NCBI RefSeq assembly: GCF_000280905.1
Contig: NZ_ALAP01000092.1
Coordinates: forward strand, 62,001-126,000
DNA: 64,000 nucleotides
Source of the DNA: Streptomyces sp. AA1529
GTDB taxonomy: Bacteria > Actinomycetota > Actinomycetes > Streptomycetales > Streptomycetaceae
Direction: 5' to 3'
The first letter of the stretch is position 1, and each line of letters begins with the position of its first letter. The notes beneath the pieces are model-generated. The model worked only from the letters and a program-made list of their open reading frames with translations. It had not been told where the DNA came from and did no database searches. Both the position numbers and the translations under genes were made by a program. Positions 16,342 to 25,559 of the stretch are shown here, piece by piece.

Positions 16342-17058
16342 TCAGCGCCGCCGGCGGGCGTGACGCGGACTCAGCAGCCCCGCGTCGCGGGCGCTCGCGA
16401 TGACGCGCAGCGACTTGCGACGGCTGTGCCCGGTGACCCGCATGACGGCCAGCACCGGGTCCTGGCCCTGCGCCCGCGCCGCGGAGTAGGCACCGGCCAC
16501 CGTGTGCAGCGCTGCCGTGCCGCGGAGACCGGGCGGCCGCCTCCGCCGTCTCGCGGGCGCGGGCGGTCTCCACTTCGTGGCAGCAGCGGGGACCGGTACG
16601 GGATGCTGCGGGGGCGCGGACACCGGCGGCGCCGACCGCGGCGGGACCGGGCGCGGCGCCGCGGGCAGCACGCAGGGCCCGGTGGTCCGGACGGTGGGGG
16701 CGGGCGGCGGCGGCCGGAGCGCGGCGGGGCAGGCCAGCGTCAGCGGTTCGCCGAGGCGCGGCGCGAGCTCCGCGAACTCCCGGAGGGTCAGCGGCGGATC
16801 GGCCCGCACTTCCTCCAGCCGGATGCCGCCGTCCACCACGGCGGCCACCATCTCCACCTGGGTACCGTCCGGCCGGCTGACACCGACGGCGAACCAGGGC
16901 GCACCGGCGGAGTGCGGGACAGTACCCGCGCCGCTGCCGTAGCCGCGCAGTTTCCACGCGGGCCCCGGCGGTGGCGAGGACCGGCCCGCGGACGGACAGC
17001 TTCCCTGCCGGCAGGACTGGTCCGGCGCACAGCACGGACATGAGGATCTCTCCGACAC
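16342..17058 (-). CDS. DUF6214 family protein
   Basis: 238 residues from GTG 17058. The conserved centre (WKLRGYGSG, then VPHSAGAPWFAVGV and a beta-rich QVEMVAAVVDGGIRLEEV) matches the Streptomyces DUF6214 group. A Pro-rich linker (about 115-160) leads to a basic C-terminal region with VAGAYSAARAQGQDPVLAVM and a helix pair. Two CPCC/SC-type Cys groups near the N-terminus could bind metal. The longer frame to 17226 adds Arg/Pro-rich sequence without conserved look. The function is unknown. Confidence 0.7.
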   Translation of the reverse strand: MSERSSCPCCAPDQSCRQGSCPSAGRSSPPPGPAWKLRGYGSGAGTVPHSAGAPWFAVGVSRPDGTQVEMVAAVVDGGIRLEEVRADPPLTLREFAELAPRLGEPLTLACPAALRPPPPAPTVRTTGPCVLPAAPRPVPPRSAPPVSAPPQHPVPVPAAATKWRPPAPARRRRRPPGLRGTAALHTVAGAYSAARAQGQDPVLAVMRVTGHSRRKSLRVIASARDAGLLSPRHARRRR

Positions 17059-17342
17059 GGCGGCACCGTAGCCCCGGCGTCCGCGACCGGGCCCGCACGG
17101 CGCGCTCGGCCGCGCCCGGGGCAACCCTGACGACGGAGGCGGTCGCAGCCCGTTCGGCGCACCGGTGTGCCGCCGTTCGGGGGGCCGTGGCGCTCGCCTC
17201 CGGAGCCGAACGGGCGCCGCGGACACCGCCCCCGGGGCGCAGTCCGGCCGGAAGTGTCAGTGGGCAGGTGCAGACTGTTCCGTGTTCCGGTCGACTCGGG
17301 GACGGACACCTCGGACAACGACGTCTCGAAGGCGGTGCCGCA

Positions 17343-18449
17343 ATGGCGGACGTACTGCTCGCGGTAGGTACGAGAAAGGGCCTGTTCCTCGCCCGGCGGC
17401 CGGTGGCCGGGCGAGGCGGGGCGGACTGGGACTTCACCGGCCCGTATTTCGACGCCCAGGCCGTCTACTCCTTCAGCATCGACCGGCGGGGCTCCACGCC
17501 CAGGCTGCTGGCCGGAGGGGACAGTGCGCACTGGGGCCCCTCGGTCTTCCACTCCGACGACCTGGGCAGGACCTGGGAGGAACCCCCGCGGCCGCCGGTG
17601 GCCTACCCGCGGGACACCGGAGCCTCCCTGGAACGAGTCTGGCAGCTCCAGCCCGGCGGGGAGGACGAGCCCGGTGTGGTCTACGCCGGGACGGAGCCCG
17701 GCGGGCTGTTCCGCTCCACGGACGGCGGCGAGTCCTTCTCCCTCGTCCGCGCGCTGTGGGAGCACCCCACCCGACGGGAGTGGGCGCCCGGTGGCGGCGG
17801 TCTGGGCCTGCACACCGTCCTGGTCGACCCGCGGGACGCGCGGCATGTGACCGTCGCCGTCTCGACGGGCGGCGCCTACCGCACCCGGGACGGCGGCGAG
17901 AGCTGGGAGCCGTGCAACCGCGGGGTCTCCGCGGTGTTCCTGCCGGAGGGCCGCCGCTACCCCGACTACGGGCAGTGCGTACACAAGATCGCGCGGGACG
18001 CGGAGGACCCCGACCGGTTGTATCTGCAGAACCACTGGGGCGTCTTCCGCAGCGACGACAGTGCCTCCAGCTGGCATTCGATCGGCGACTCCCTCCCCTC
18101 CGACTTCGGATTCCCCCTCGCGGCCCACCCACGGCGCGGCGGCGTGGCCTACCTCTTCCCGCTCAACGCGGACGCGGACCGGGTTCCGGCGGGGCACCGT
18201 TGCCGCGTCTTCCGCACCCAGGACGCGGGCAGCAGCTGGGAGGCGCTGGGCGCGGGCCTTCCCGAGGCCGCTCACTACGGACCGGTGCTGCGGGACGCGC
18301 TGAGCACGGACGACGCGGACCCGGCCGGAATCTACTTCGGGAACCGGAACGGCGAGGTCTTCGCCAGCGCGGACGAGGGCGAGAGCTGGCGCCAGCTGGC
18401 CTCGCATCTGCCGGACGTGCTGTGTGTGCGGGCGGCGGTGGTCGACTGA
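17343..18449 (+). CDS. BNR/Asp-box beta-propeller protein (sialidase-like)
   Basis: 368 residues. Repeated Asp-box motifs of the form SxDxGxxW/F occur at about HSDDLGRTW, RSTDGGESF, RTRDGGESW, RSDDSASSW and RTQDAGSSW, evenly spaced as in a beta-propeller. There is no signal peptide, so it is likely cytoplasmic. Such proteins are often named exo-alpha-sialidase-like, but the sialidase Arg triad is not evident, so I name only the fold. It is followed by the uracil-DNA glycosylase gene after 55 bases on the same strand. Confidence 0.85.
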   Translation: MADVLLAVGTRKGLFLARRPVAGRGGADWDFTGPYFDAQAVYSFSIDRRGSTPRLLAGGDSAHWGPSVFHSDDLGRTWEEPPRPPVAYPRDTGASLERVWQLQPGGEDEPGVVYAGTEPGGLFRSTDGGESFSLVRALWEHPTRREWAPGGGGLGLHTVLVDPRDARHVTVAVSTGGAYRTRDGGESWEPCNRGVSAVFLPEGRRYPDYGQCVHKIARDAEDPDRLYLQNHWGVFRSDDSASSWHSIGDSLPSDFGFPLAAHPRRGGVAYLFPLNADADRVPAGHRCRVFRTQDAGSSWEALGAGLPEAAHYGPVLRDALSTDDADPAGIYFGNRNGEVFASADEGESWRQLASHLPDVLCVRAAVVD

Positions 18450-18504
18450 GCGGATCCCCGCATGCGGACCGCAGCGCGGGGATGAGCCAGTAGAGTGACC
18501 GCTC

Positions 18505-19182
18505 GTGGCTGCACGACCGTTGAACGAGATTGTCGAGCCGGGCTGGGCCAAGGCGCTGGAGCCGGTGTCCGAACGGATCGCCGCGATGGGCGACTTCCTC
18601 CGCGCGGAGGTCGCCGCGGGGAGAACGTACCTGCCCTCGGGGCCGAATGTGCTGCGGGCCTTCCAGCAGCCCTTCGACGAGGTGCGCGTCCTGATCGTGG
18701 GCCAGGATCCCTATCCCACGCCCGGGCATGCCGTCGGCCTGTCCTTCTCGGTGGCTCCCGAGGTCCAGCGGCTGCCGGGCAGCCTGGAGAACATCTTCCG
18801 GGAGCTGCACGACGACCTCGGCCTCCCCCGCCCCTCGAACGGTGATCTGACGCCCTGGACGAGACAGGGAGTACTGCTGCTCAACAGGGCGCTGACGACG
18901 GCTCCGCGCCGGCCCGCGGCGCACCGCGGCAAGGGCTGGGAAGAGGTCACCGAGCAGGCGATCCGCGCCCTGGTCGCCCGCGGACGCCCCATGGTCTCGG
19001 TGCTGTGGGGCCGCGACGCGCGGAATCTGCGTCCGCTGCTGGGCGAACTGCCCGCGGTCGAGTCCTCGCACCCCTCACCCATGTCGGCGGATCGCGGGTT
19101 CTTCGGCTCGCGGCCCTTCAGCCGGGTCAACGAACTGCTCGCCGCCCAGGGGGCCGACCCCGTGGACTGGCGCCTGCCGTGA
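18505..19182 (+). CDS. ung: Uracil-DNA glycosylase, family 1
   Basis: 225 residues, the normal length for family 1. The water-activating loop GQDPYPTPGHA (catalytic Asp68) is near residues 67-77. The uracil-recognition Asn is in LLLNRALT, and the Leu-intercalation loop is SHPSPMSADRGF near 190-201. The enzyme removes uracil from DNA in base-excision repair. Its stop overlaps the next gene's start (GTGA, 19179-19182), so the N-acetylglucosamine kinase-like gene is probably translationally coupled. Streptomyces often has two Ung paralogs; which one this is cannot be judged here. Confidence 0.95.
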   Translation: MAARPLNEIVEPGWAKALEPVSERIAAMGDFLRAEVAAGRTYLPSGPNVLRAFQQPFDEVRVLIVGQDPYPTPGHAVGLSFSVAPEVQRLPGSLENIFRELHDDLGLPRPSNGDLTPWTRQGVLLLNRALTTAPRRPAAHRGKGWEEVTEQAIRALVARGRPMVSVLWGRDARNLRPLLGELPAVESSHPSPMSADRGFFGSRPFSRVNELLAAQGADPVDWRLP

Positions 19183-20327
19183 CCGCCGCGGCGGAGGGCA
19201 CCCGAGCGGCCGCACGGGAGACGGGCGGCTGGGTGCTGGGCGTGGACTCGGGCGGATCCGGACTCCGGGTCGCGCTGGCGCGCCTCCCCGGCGCCGGGCA
19301 CGCGGGCGGCGGGCCACCGGAAGCCGTCGGTTCCGTCGCCTGTCCGGAGCCCGTGCGCACCGGACCGGCCGGAATCGACGCGGCGCACCTGTCCGGGCAG
19401 TTGGTGCCCGCGGTGCGAGCGCTGCTGGCGGACGCGGGCGCCGCGCACCTGGCGGCGGCCTGCGTGGGCGCCGCCGGGATGGCGACCCTCGGCACCGGGC
19501 TGCGGGCCGAACTGCCGGGCGTGTTCGCGGCGGAGTTCGGGGTACGGCGCCTGGCGCTGGCCGCCGACGCGGTGACCGGGTACGCCGGGGCCCTGGGCGA
19601 ACGGCCCGGTGCCGTGGTGGCGGCGGGGACCGGGATGATCGCCATGGGTACCGACCTGGAGACCTGGCGGCGCGCCGACGGCTGGGGGCATCTGCTGGGT
19701 GACTGCGGCAGCGGTGCGTGGATCGGACGCGCCGGGCTGGAGGCGGCGCTGCGCGCCTTCGACGGCCGGGCGGGAGGGTCGCGGGCGCTGCGCAGACGCG
19801 CCGAGGCGGTGTTCGGCACCCCGCTGAGCGCACTGCCCGGGCAGTTGTACCCCCGTACGGACCGGGCGGCCGTCCTGGCCTCGTTCGCGCCCGAGGTCGC
19901 CCGGTGTGCCGAGGAGGACGCCGTGGCGGCGGGTATCGTCCGGGCGGCTGCCCGGGAGATCGCCGCCGCGGCCGAGGCCGTCTGCCCGAGCCGGGAGGGG
20001 ACGCCCCCGCCCGCGAGGGCCCGGACCGCTCACCACGAACCGGCGGGGCGCCACGGGCGCGCGGTGCGGGTCGCCTTCACCGGGGGCCTGTTCAAGCTCG
20101 GCGAGGCTCTGCAGGGGCCGCTGCGCGCGGAATTGGCCGGGCGGCTTCCGGACGCCCGGATCGCGGAGGCGGCGGGCGGCCCGCTCGAAGGTGCGCTGCT
20201 GGTGGCCGCGCGGCTGGCGGACGGGGCCTTGGCGCTCCCGGGGGATCCGGCGCTGCTGTCGGTCACGGATCCGGAGGCCGGGCAAATGTCTGAAGCGCCT
20301 GGCCGGGACGCGGGCAGCACGGACTGA
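19179..20327 (+). CDS. N-acetylglucosamine kinase-like protein (BadF/BadG/BcrA/BcrD ATPase family)
   Basis: 382 residues. The ASKHA-fold motifs are present: LGVDSGGSG (phosphate 1) near residue 19, AAGTGMIAMG (phosphate 2) and GDCGSGAWIGRAGLEAAL (the typical N-acetylglucosamine kinase loop). It would phosphorylate N-acetylglucosamine or a related amino sugar in the cytoplasm. GTG 19179 is chosen because it overlaps the stop of ung; the frame runs further back inside ung. A DasR-type operator lies about 2.5 kb away in front of another gene, so amino-sugar control in the neighbourhood is plausible. Confidence 0.85.
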   Translation: MTAAAEGTRAAARETGGWVLGVDSGGSGLRVALARLPGAGHAGGGPPEAVGSVACPEPVRTGPAGIDAAHLSGQLVPAVRALLADAGAAHLAAACVGAAGMATLGTGLRAELPGVFAAEFGVRRLALAADAVTGYAGALGERPGAVVAAGTGMIAMGTDLETWRRADGWGHLLGDCGSGAWIGRAGLEAALRAFDGRAGGSRALRRRAEAVFGTPLSALPGQLYPRTDRAAVLASFAPEVARCAEEDAVAAGIVRAAAREIAAAAEAVCPSREGTPPPARARTAHHEPAGRHGRAVRVAFTGGLFKLGEALQGPLRAELAGRLPDARIAEAAGGPLEGALLVAARLADGALALPGDPALLSVTDPEAGQMSEAPGRDAGSTD

Positions 20328-20523
20328 GGCGGAGCCGGGCAGCGCGGCACCCGGCCCGGGCCTGGGGCGCGGACCGTCACGTTGTGCACCGTATCCTCTG
20401 CGGGGGGCCGCACTCCAGAATGCCCGGAGAAGCAGCCGTCTCGCTCGGATGAATCGGGACATAAGCCCATCGGTCTGCCCCGGCCGAACAGCCAAGCCCA
20501 TGAAGGCATTAGCATGCGGGCGC

Positions 20524-21495
20524 ATGAGCTCCCCCACAGGACCGGACAATGGCCTGCCCGTACGAATGCCACGTCCCCGCCAGCCCGGACGGCACCGCCG
20601 GCCGGAGCCCGTCGTCGCCCCCGAGGGTGCGCCGGCCCTGGTTCTGGCGGTCCCCGGCGCCCCCTCCGGCGCCACGCGCAGTCTCGCCGAGGAGACGCTG
20701 AGCATCGCACGCTCGGAGCTGCCCGGCCTGGACGCGCGCGTCGGTTTCACCGAGGGCGACGACGGGGAGTTCCCGACCATTCGCTCGGCGCTCGGTCAGG
20801 CGGTCGAGGACCGGGCGACGCGCCGCCGGTACGCACGCGAGGCGGCGGCCATGGCGGAGCAGGCCGGTTCTGCCGAGCAGGAGGCAGCGGTCGCGGCACC
20901 GCCGGCCGACACCGCCGACGACGGACTTCCCGCCGTGGTGGTGCCGCTGCTGGCCGGCCCGGACGCCGCGCAGCTGCGCCACATCCGCCAGGAGGTGCTC
21001 AACAGCGGTTCCGGCGCCGAGCTGACCGACGTGCTGGGTCCGCACCCGCTGCTCGCCGAGGGCGTGCACGTGCGGCTGTCCGAGGCGGGGCTGGCGCGCG
21101 CCGACCGGGCGCGGCTGTTCACGGTCGCGACGGCGGCCGACGGCATCGTCCTGGCGACGATAGGCGGGGAAGAGGCGGTGCAGGCGGCCGGCATCACCGG
21201 CATGCTGCTGGCCGCCCGGCTCGCGGTGCCGGTGCTCGCCGCGGCGCTCGACGACGAGGGCGCTGTCCAGCAGATCGCCGAGCAGCTCCGCAACTCCGGT
21301 TCCCAGCAGTTGGCCATCGCACCGTGCCTGATCGGCCCGGAGATCGCCGAGGGCCTGCTGGAGGCCGCCGCGGAGGAGGCGGGCTGCTCCACCGCCGAAC
21401 CGCTGGGTGCCTACCCGGCGCTGGGCAAGCTCGTGGCCTCCACGTACGCCGCCAAGGCGGGTATCGCCCAGCCGCAGGGCGCGACGGCGCGCTGA
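20524..21495 (+). CDS. CbiX-like sirohydrochlorin chelatase family protein
   Basis: 323 residues. The arrangement of two similar alpha/beta halves (LVLAVPGAPS near 40, then VVVPLLAGPDAAQLRHI near 140), with HPLLAEG and a C-terminal YPALGKL, resembles actinobacterial CbiX/sirohydrochlorin chelatase-like proteins that insert Co or Fe into sirohydrochlorin. The usual catalytic HGS His in the first half is replaced here by PGA, so catalytic activity is doubtful. ATG 20524 is chosen by recalled similarity to related proteins; ATG 20500 is eight codons upstream. No other corrin or sirohaem gene is nearby. Confidence 0.7.
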   Translation: MSSPTGPDNGLPVRMPRPRQPGRHRRPEPVVAPEGAPALVLAVPGAPSGATRSLAEETLSIARSELPGLDARVGFTEGDDGEFPTIRSALGQAVEDRATRRRYAREAAAMAEQAGSAEQEAAVAAPPADTADDGLPAVVVPLLAGPDAAQLRHIRQEVLNSGSGAELTDVLGPHPLLAEGVHVRLSEAGLARADRARLFTVATAADGIVLATIGGEEAVQAAGITGMLLAARLAVPVLAAALDDEGAVQQIAEQLRNSGSQQLAIAPCLIGPEIAEGLLEAAAEEAGCSTAEPLGAYPALGKLVASTYAAKAGIAQPQGATAR

Positions 21496-21599
21496 GCGCC
21501 CGCCCGGCCGCCCAGGGCACCCGCAGGAGGCCACCGCGAGCAGCCGCACCCGTCGGCCGGAGGTGAGCCGCGCTGCCCGGTGCGCCGCACCCGGCCGGC

Positions 21600-22751
21600 T
21601 CACGCTCCGGCGGCCGGCCCTCCGGCAGTCCGCTCGATGACGACGCAGGAAGCCGACGGCACGGGCAGCGAGCCCGCCGGTCGCGGGGTGCCGGTGGCCG
21701 GGTCGATCCCGAACCAGGTGACGTCGCCCGAGCGCTCGTTGGCGGCGTAGAGCCAGCGACCCGCCGGGTGCACCGCCAGGTCGCGGGGCCAGCAGCCGCC
21801 GCAGGGCACGGTCGCGACGCGCTCGGGCAGCGTGGACGAGGTCAGGTCCAGCACGGTGATGCTGTCCTCGCCCCGGTTCGCCGCCCAGGCGAAACGCCCG
21901 TCGGGTGCGAGGGCGAGCGCCGAGGGGTGGTTGGGGGCCGCCGCGCGCTCCGGCGGTACGAGCCGGGTCTCACCGAGCGGCTCCAGGGCACCGCCTGCCG
22001 GGTCCCAACCGCAGGTCACCACGGACGAGTCCAGTTCGTTGACGACGTAGGCCCGCCGGGCCGCGGCCCGTCCGCGCCCGGAGTGCGCGGGCCCGAACGA
22101 CAGGTGGCGGGGGCCGGTCCCGGGACGGAGCGGGACCTCGCGGTGCGGTCGCAGACCGGCGCCGGTGTCCCGCAGGTCGTAGATCCACACCGAGTCGGTG
22201 CCCAGGTCGGTGCAGAGCAGCCAGCGGCCCGACGGATCGGGGGTGACGCCGTGCGCGTGCGGCCCCTGCTGCCGCTCCCGGACCGGCCCCCGGCCGTGGT
22301 GCCGGTGTGTGCGCGCGGGCGCGCCGGGGGCGCCGTCGGCGCGCAGGGGCAGCAGGCTGACGCTGCCGGAGGTGTAGTTCGCGGTGCAGAGGCTGTCCGC
22401 GGTCGCCGCCAGATGGGTGGGACCGGCGCCGTCGACGGGGGCCGGGGGCTCCAGCAGCACGGGGAACGCGCCTGCCGAGGAGCGGCCCGCGCCGGGACTT
22501 CCGGCGGGGCCGCGGCCGTCGAGGCGCAGCGCCGCAACGGCGCCGGGGTCGGTCTCGCTGACGGCGTAGAGGAGGCCGCCCGCGGGCGCCAGAGCGAGGA
22601 ACGAGGGGTTCGCGACGGTGTCTTCCGTATGGTGCAGGGCGCTGAGCGCGCCGGTGCGGGGGTCGAGAGCCGCGGTGGTGATGCCCCGGCCCCCCACCGA
22701 GGTGAACGACCCGATGTACGCCCGCGGGTGCCGCCACGTCCTGCTGTTCAT
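21600..22751 (-). CDS. Lactonase-family seven-bladed beta-propeller
   Basis: 383 residues matching the 6-phosphogluconolactonase-like propeller family: YIGSFTS at the start, repeated blade motifs (NPSFLALAPAGGLLYAVSE, GPTHLAATADSLCTANY, HPSALALAPDGRFAWAANRG, WPRDLAVHPAGRWLYAANE) and conserved HAHG. It is cytoplasmic, with no signal peptide. Members hydrolyse sugar lactones, though many are of unknown substrate. The 160 bases upstream contain a DasR-type palindrome (22809-22822), which predicts control by the amino-sugar regulator. Confidence 0.88.
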   Translation of the reverse strand: MNSRTWRHPRAYIGSFTSVGGRGITTAALDPRTGALSALHHTEDTVANPSFLALAPAGGLLYAVSETDPGAVAALRLDGRGPAGSPGAGRSSAGAFPVLLEPPAPVDGAGPTHLAATADSLCTANYTSGSVSLLPLRADGAPGAPARTHRHHGRGPVRERQQGPHAHGVTPDPSGRWLLCTDLGTDSVWIYDLRDTGAGLRPHREVPLRPGTGPRHLSFGPAHSGRGRAAARRAYVVNELDSSVVTCGWDPAGGALEPLGETRLVPPERAAAPNHPSALALAPDGRFAWAANRGEDSITVLDLTSSTLPERVATVPCGGCWPRDLAVHPAGRWLYAANERSGDVTWFGIDPATGTPRPAGSLPVPSASCVVIERTAGGPAAGA

Positions 22752-22808
22752 CGCACCGCCCTTTCGCCGCCCCGTCCGGAAGGCACGACGGTAACAGGCG
22801 AGCGCGAT

Positions 22809-22822
22809 TTGGTCTGGACCAA
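22809..22822. promoter_or_regulatory. DasR-type (dre-like) operator upstream of the lactonase gene
   Basis: TTGGTC-TG-GACCAA with flanking ATT on both sides. It matches the known DasR responsive element core TGGTCTAGACCA except for G in place of A at one central position. It lies about 58 bases upstream of the lactonase start. DasR is a GntR-family regulator whose DNA binding is relieved by glucosamine-6-phosphate. Confidence 0.65.
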
Positions 22823-22911
22823 TTGGGGGCCGGCTCGTTCCGGACGGAGCGCGGGTCAGCGCCCCGCGCAGCGATCCGGGCGGAGGCCCGGGCCGGGCCG
22901 GCGGCGCGCCC

Positions 22912-24477
22912 TCAGGCGGCCGCTCGCGGGTGGGTGTGCAGGGGCGCGGCGAGCTGGTGGAGCGCGTCCTCCAGAGCGTGCAGATGCACCAGTGCGCGAT
23001 CGCCGGAAGAGGGCGGCTCCGCGGCGGCGGTCACCGGAACACCGGCGCCGCGAGCCGGGGCGATCCGGGCCCGCGCCGGCACCGCCAACCGGTGCACCGC
23101 GGCCTCGACCCGCTCGCAGGCCGCGGTGAGCCGGGCGTCGTGCGACGCGGCGGGGTCGGCCGCGACCTCGGCCAGGCCGCGGATCTGGCGGGCGCAGTCG
23201 TCCAGCAGGGCCAGCACCTGGCGGGCCCTGGCCCTGCGTGCGCGCAGCGGGCTGAGGGGATGGACGAGCGGCGCGACCGACAGCCGCACGCGCCCCAGCA
23301 GCAGTTCCAGCTCCGCGACCCGCGGTTCGGGCCCGTCGCCGCTGCCGCCCGCGAGGCGGTCCGCCGCCTCGCGGGCACACTCGTGGACGCAGTGCACCGC
23401 ACGCCGTATCCACACTTCGGTCGCGGCGTGCGTGGTGACGGGCAGCACGAGGGCGACCGCGAGCGCGGCGCCCAGCGCACCCACCGCGGTCTCCTCCAGA
23501 CGCAGCCCGAGCAGTCCGGGATGCAGGACGCCGAGCAGACCGTAGAGCATGCCGACCATCAGCGTGACGAAGAACATCATCCACGAGTAGGACAGCGGCG
23601 CGGTGTAGAAGATCCCGAAGACGCAGCAGGCCACGACGGCGAGCGTGGGCGCGACGGCACCGTCCACGGGCACCGCGACCAGCAGTCCGGCGGCCAGGCC
23701 CGTGACGGTGCCCAGCACCCGGCGGAAGCCGCGGACGAGTGTCTCGCCCCGGGAAGCGGTGTTCACGAAGATCCACCAGGCGGCGCCGACCGCCCAGTAC
23801 CAGCGGTCCAGGGACAGGGCCTGGCCGGCGGCCAGGGCGAAGCCGCAGGCTGCGAGCGCCTGGAACGCCTGCCGGGTGGTGGGCCGGGCCAGCCCCCGGC
23901 CGCCGACGGGCGCGACGGCGGGCCGCGGTGCCGCGCCACGCTCGATCGGCCACAGCACGAACCGGGTGAGCGCGGCCGCCGCGAGCGCCAGCAGCCCGGC
24001 GGCGAACGTCTCCGGAAGCCGGTCGGGCTCCGTGCCCAGGAACTGCGCGGCGAAGAACTGCATGAAGGCGAAGATGCCCAGCGCATTGCCGCGCGGCCCC
24101 CAGCGGCGCGCGTACACCCCGGCGAAGACCACCGCCAGGAACGCGGCGTCCCGGGCGGGCGGCTGCCCGTGCAGGAATGCGGCCAGCGCCAGCACGGGGA
24201 AGCCGGCGACGGGCAGCAGCGCCGTGGTGCGGCCCTGCGCCCGCGCGGTCGGGTCCGCGACGGTGAACAGCGCGAGCAGCGCCACCAGCCCGCCCGCGAC
24301 GGTGGCCTGGAGCGGCAGGCCGGCACCCGCGCAGACGGCGACCGCGAGTCCGATGCCGATGACGGCGCGTGCCGAGACGCGCGCCCGGTGCGAGTGTTCG
24401 GGACCGAGTGCCGCGACGGTGCGACGGAGGAGATGTACTGGGGCGCTTCCCCCGGGCTTCCGTAGCGACTCGTCCAA
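22912..24477 (-). CDS. FUSC family (aromatic-acid exporter-like) membrane protein
   Basis: About 520 residues. The N-terminal half has repeated hydrophobic segments. A second hydrophobic cluster (RWYWAVGAAWWIFVNTASRGETLVRGFRRVLGTVTG) carries the RxxGTxxG-type motif characteristic of FUSC/YccS proteins. The C-terminal part is a soluble helical domain rich in Ala, Arg and Leu. Members are proposed exporters of aromatic acids or fusaric acid. The start is uncertain: TTG 24477 follows GGAGG closely. A longer GTG reading to 24570 runs into AT-rich DNA that looks like the promoter of the divergent HAD gene. Confidence 0.8.
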   Translation of the reverse strand: MDESLRKPGGSAPVHLLRRTVAALGPEHSHRARVSARAVIGIGLAVAVCAGAGLPLQATVAGGLVALLALFTVADPTARAQGRTTALLPVAGFPVLALAAFLHGQPPARDAAFLAVVFAGVYARRWGPRGNALGIFAFMQFFAAQFLGTEPDRLPETFAAGLLALAAAALTRFVLWPIERGAAPRPAVAPVGGRGLARPTTRQAFQALAACGFALAAGQALSLDRWYWAVGAAWWIFVNTASRGETLVRGFRRVLGTVTGLAAGLLVAVPVDGAVAPTLAVVACCVFGIFYTAPLSYSWMMFFVTLMVGMLYGLLGVLHPGLLGLRLEETAVGALGAALAVALVLPVTTHAATEVWIRRAVHCVHECAREAADRLAGGSGDGPEPRVAELELLLGRVRLSVAPLVHPLSPLRARRARARQVLALLDDCARQIRGLAEVAADPAASHDARLTAACERVEAAVHRLAVPARARIAPARGAGVPVTAAAEPPSSGDRALVHLHALEDALHQLAAPLHTHPRAAA

Positions 24478-24590
24478 AACCCCTCCAATCCGGGCCGGCC
24501 TGGGCGGCCATGCGTCCACATGCTGGTACGAAGAGGAAAGCACCCCTTCCCACCTGCTACCAAATCGCACCCGTTTGACATGCTGGGTGC

Positions 24591-25319
24591 GTGATCAGTT
24601 CTGCCGCCGCACCCGCGGTCGTCTTCGACCTGGACGGCACTCTCGTCGACAGCGAACCGCACTACTACGAGGCGGGCAGGCGCCTGCTCGCCGCTCACGG
24701 CGTTCCGGGCTTCACCTGGGCCGAGCACGCGCGGTTCATCGGCATCGGGACCCGGGAGACCCTCGCCGCACTCCGCCGCGCACACGGGCTCACCGCGTCC
24801 GTGGACACATTGCTGGCCGAGAAGAACCGCCTGTATCTCCGGTCGGTGCGCTCCGGCACCGAGGTGTTCCCGGAGATGCGGAAACTCGTGGAGCACCTGC
24901 ATGCCTGCGGGCATCCGCTGGCCGTGGCCTCCGGATCGTCGCGCGGCGCCATCGACGCGGTACTCGGAGCGACCAGCCTGGATGAGCTGCTTCCGCTCCG
25001 AGTGTCGGCGGAGGAGGTGCCGCATGGCAAGCCCCGGCCGGACGTCTTCCTGGAGGCGGCCCGCAGGCTCGGCGTCTCCCCCGCGGACTGCGTGGCCGTC
25101 GAGGACGCCCCGGCGGGCGCCGAGGCGGCCCGGCGCGCGGGAATGCGGTGCGTCGCGCTGCCGTATCTGGCCGAGCAGGCCGCCGATCCGGGATTCGCGG
25201 GCGCCGGCCTGCTGTTCCCCGGCGGTCAGCGCGAGTGCGACGCGCAGCGGATCTACGACTGGATGACCGGGCGCCCTGCCGCTTCGCGGGCGCCCTGCGA
25301 CGGCCCGCAGCGGGCGTGA
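24591..25319 (+). CDS. HAD superfamily phosphatase (beta-phosphoglucomutase-like subfamily)
   Basis: 242 residues. HAD motif I FDLDGTLVDSEPHYYEAG (nucleophile Asp near 13), a helical cap, motif II VASGSS, motif III Lys in HGKPRPDVFL and motif IV VEDAPAGAEAARRAG are all present. It is a cytoplasmic Mg-dependent phosphatase or mutase acting on small sugar phosphates. The last 15 residues are variable. GTG 24591 is used. It is divergent from the FUSC gene. Confidence 0.92.
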   Translation: MISSAAAPAVVFDLDGTLVDSEPHYYEAGRRLLAAHGVPGFTWAEHARFIGIGTRETLAALRRAHGLTASVDTLLAEKNRLYLRSVRSGTEVFPEMRKLVEHLHACGHPLAVASGSSRGAIDAVLGATSLDELLPLRVSAEEVPHGKPRPDVFLEAARRLGVSPADCVAVEDAPAGAEAARRAGMRCVALPYLAEQAADPGFAGAGLLFPGGQRECDAQRIYDWMTGRPAASRAPCDGPQRA

Positions 25320-25559
25320 GGCTGCGCGGGCCCGGAAGCCACGGGCCACGGCCACGGGCATCGGCACGGAACGCGGGGCGGCGGCCCGGGACACAGGGGC
25401 CGAGCGGGCCGAGCCGGAACACGCGGGGGCGGGAGCGCCGCGCCGGGGCACGGGCGGAAGGGCGCGGACGGCGGTCGGGGTTCCCGCCGTCCGTGGGTCC
25501 GCCGTCTTCGGCACCGCCCGCGCCGGAAGCCGGTCCGGGCGGGACCGGCCGCGCGGGTG

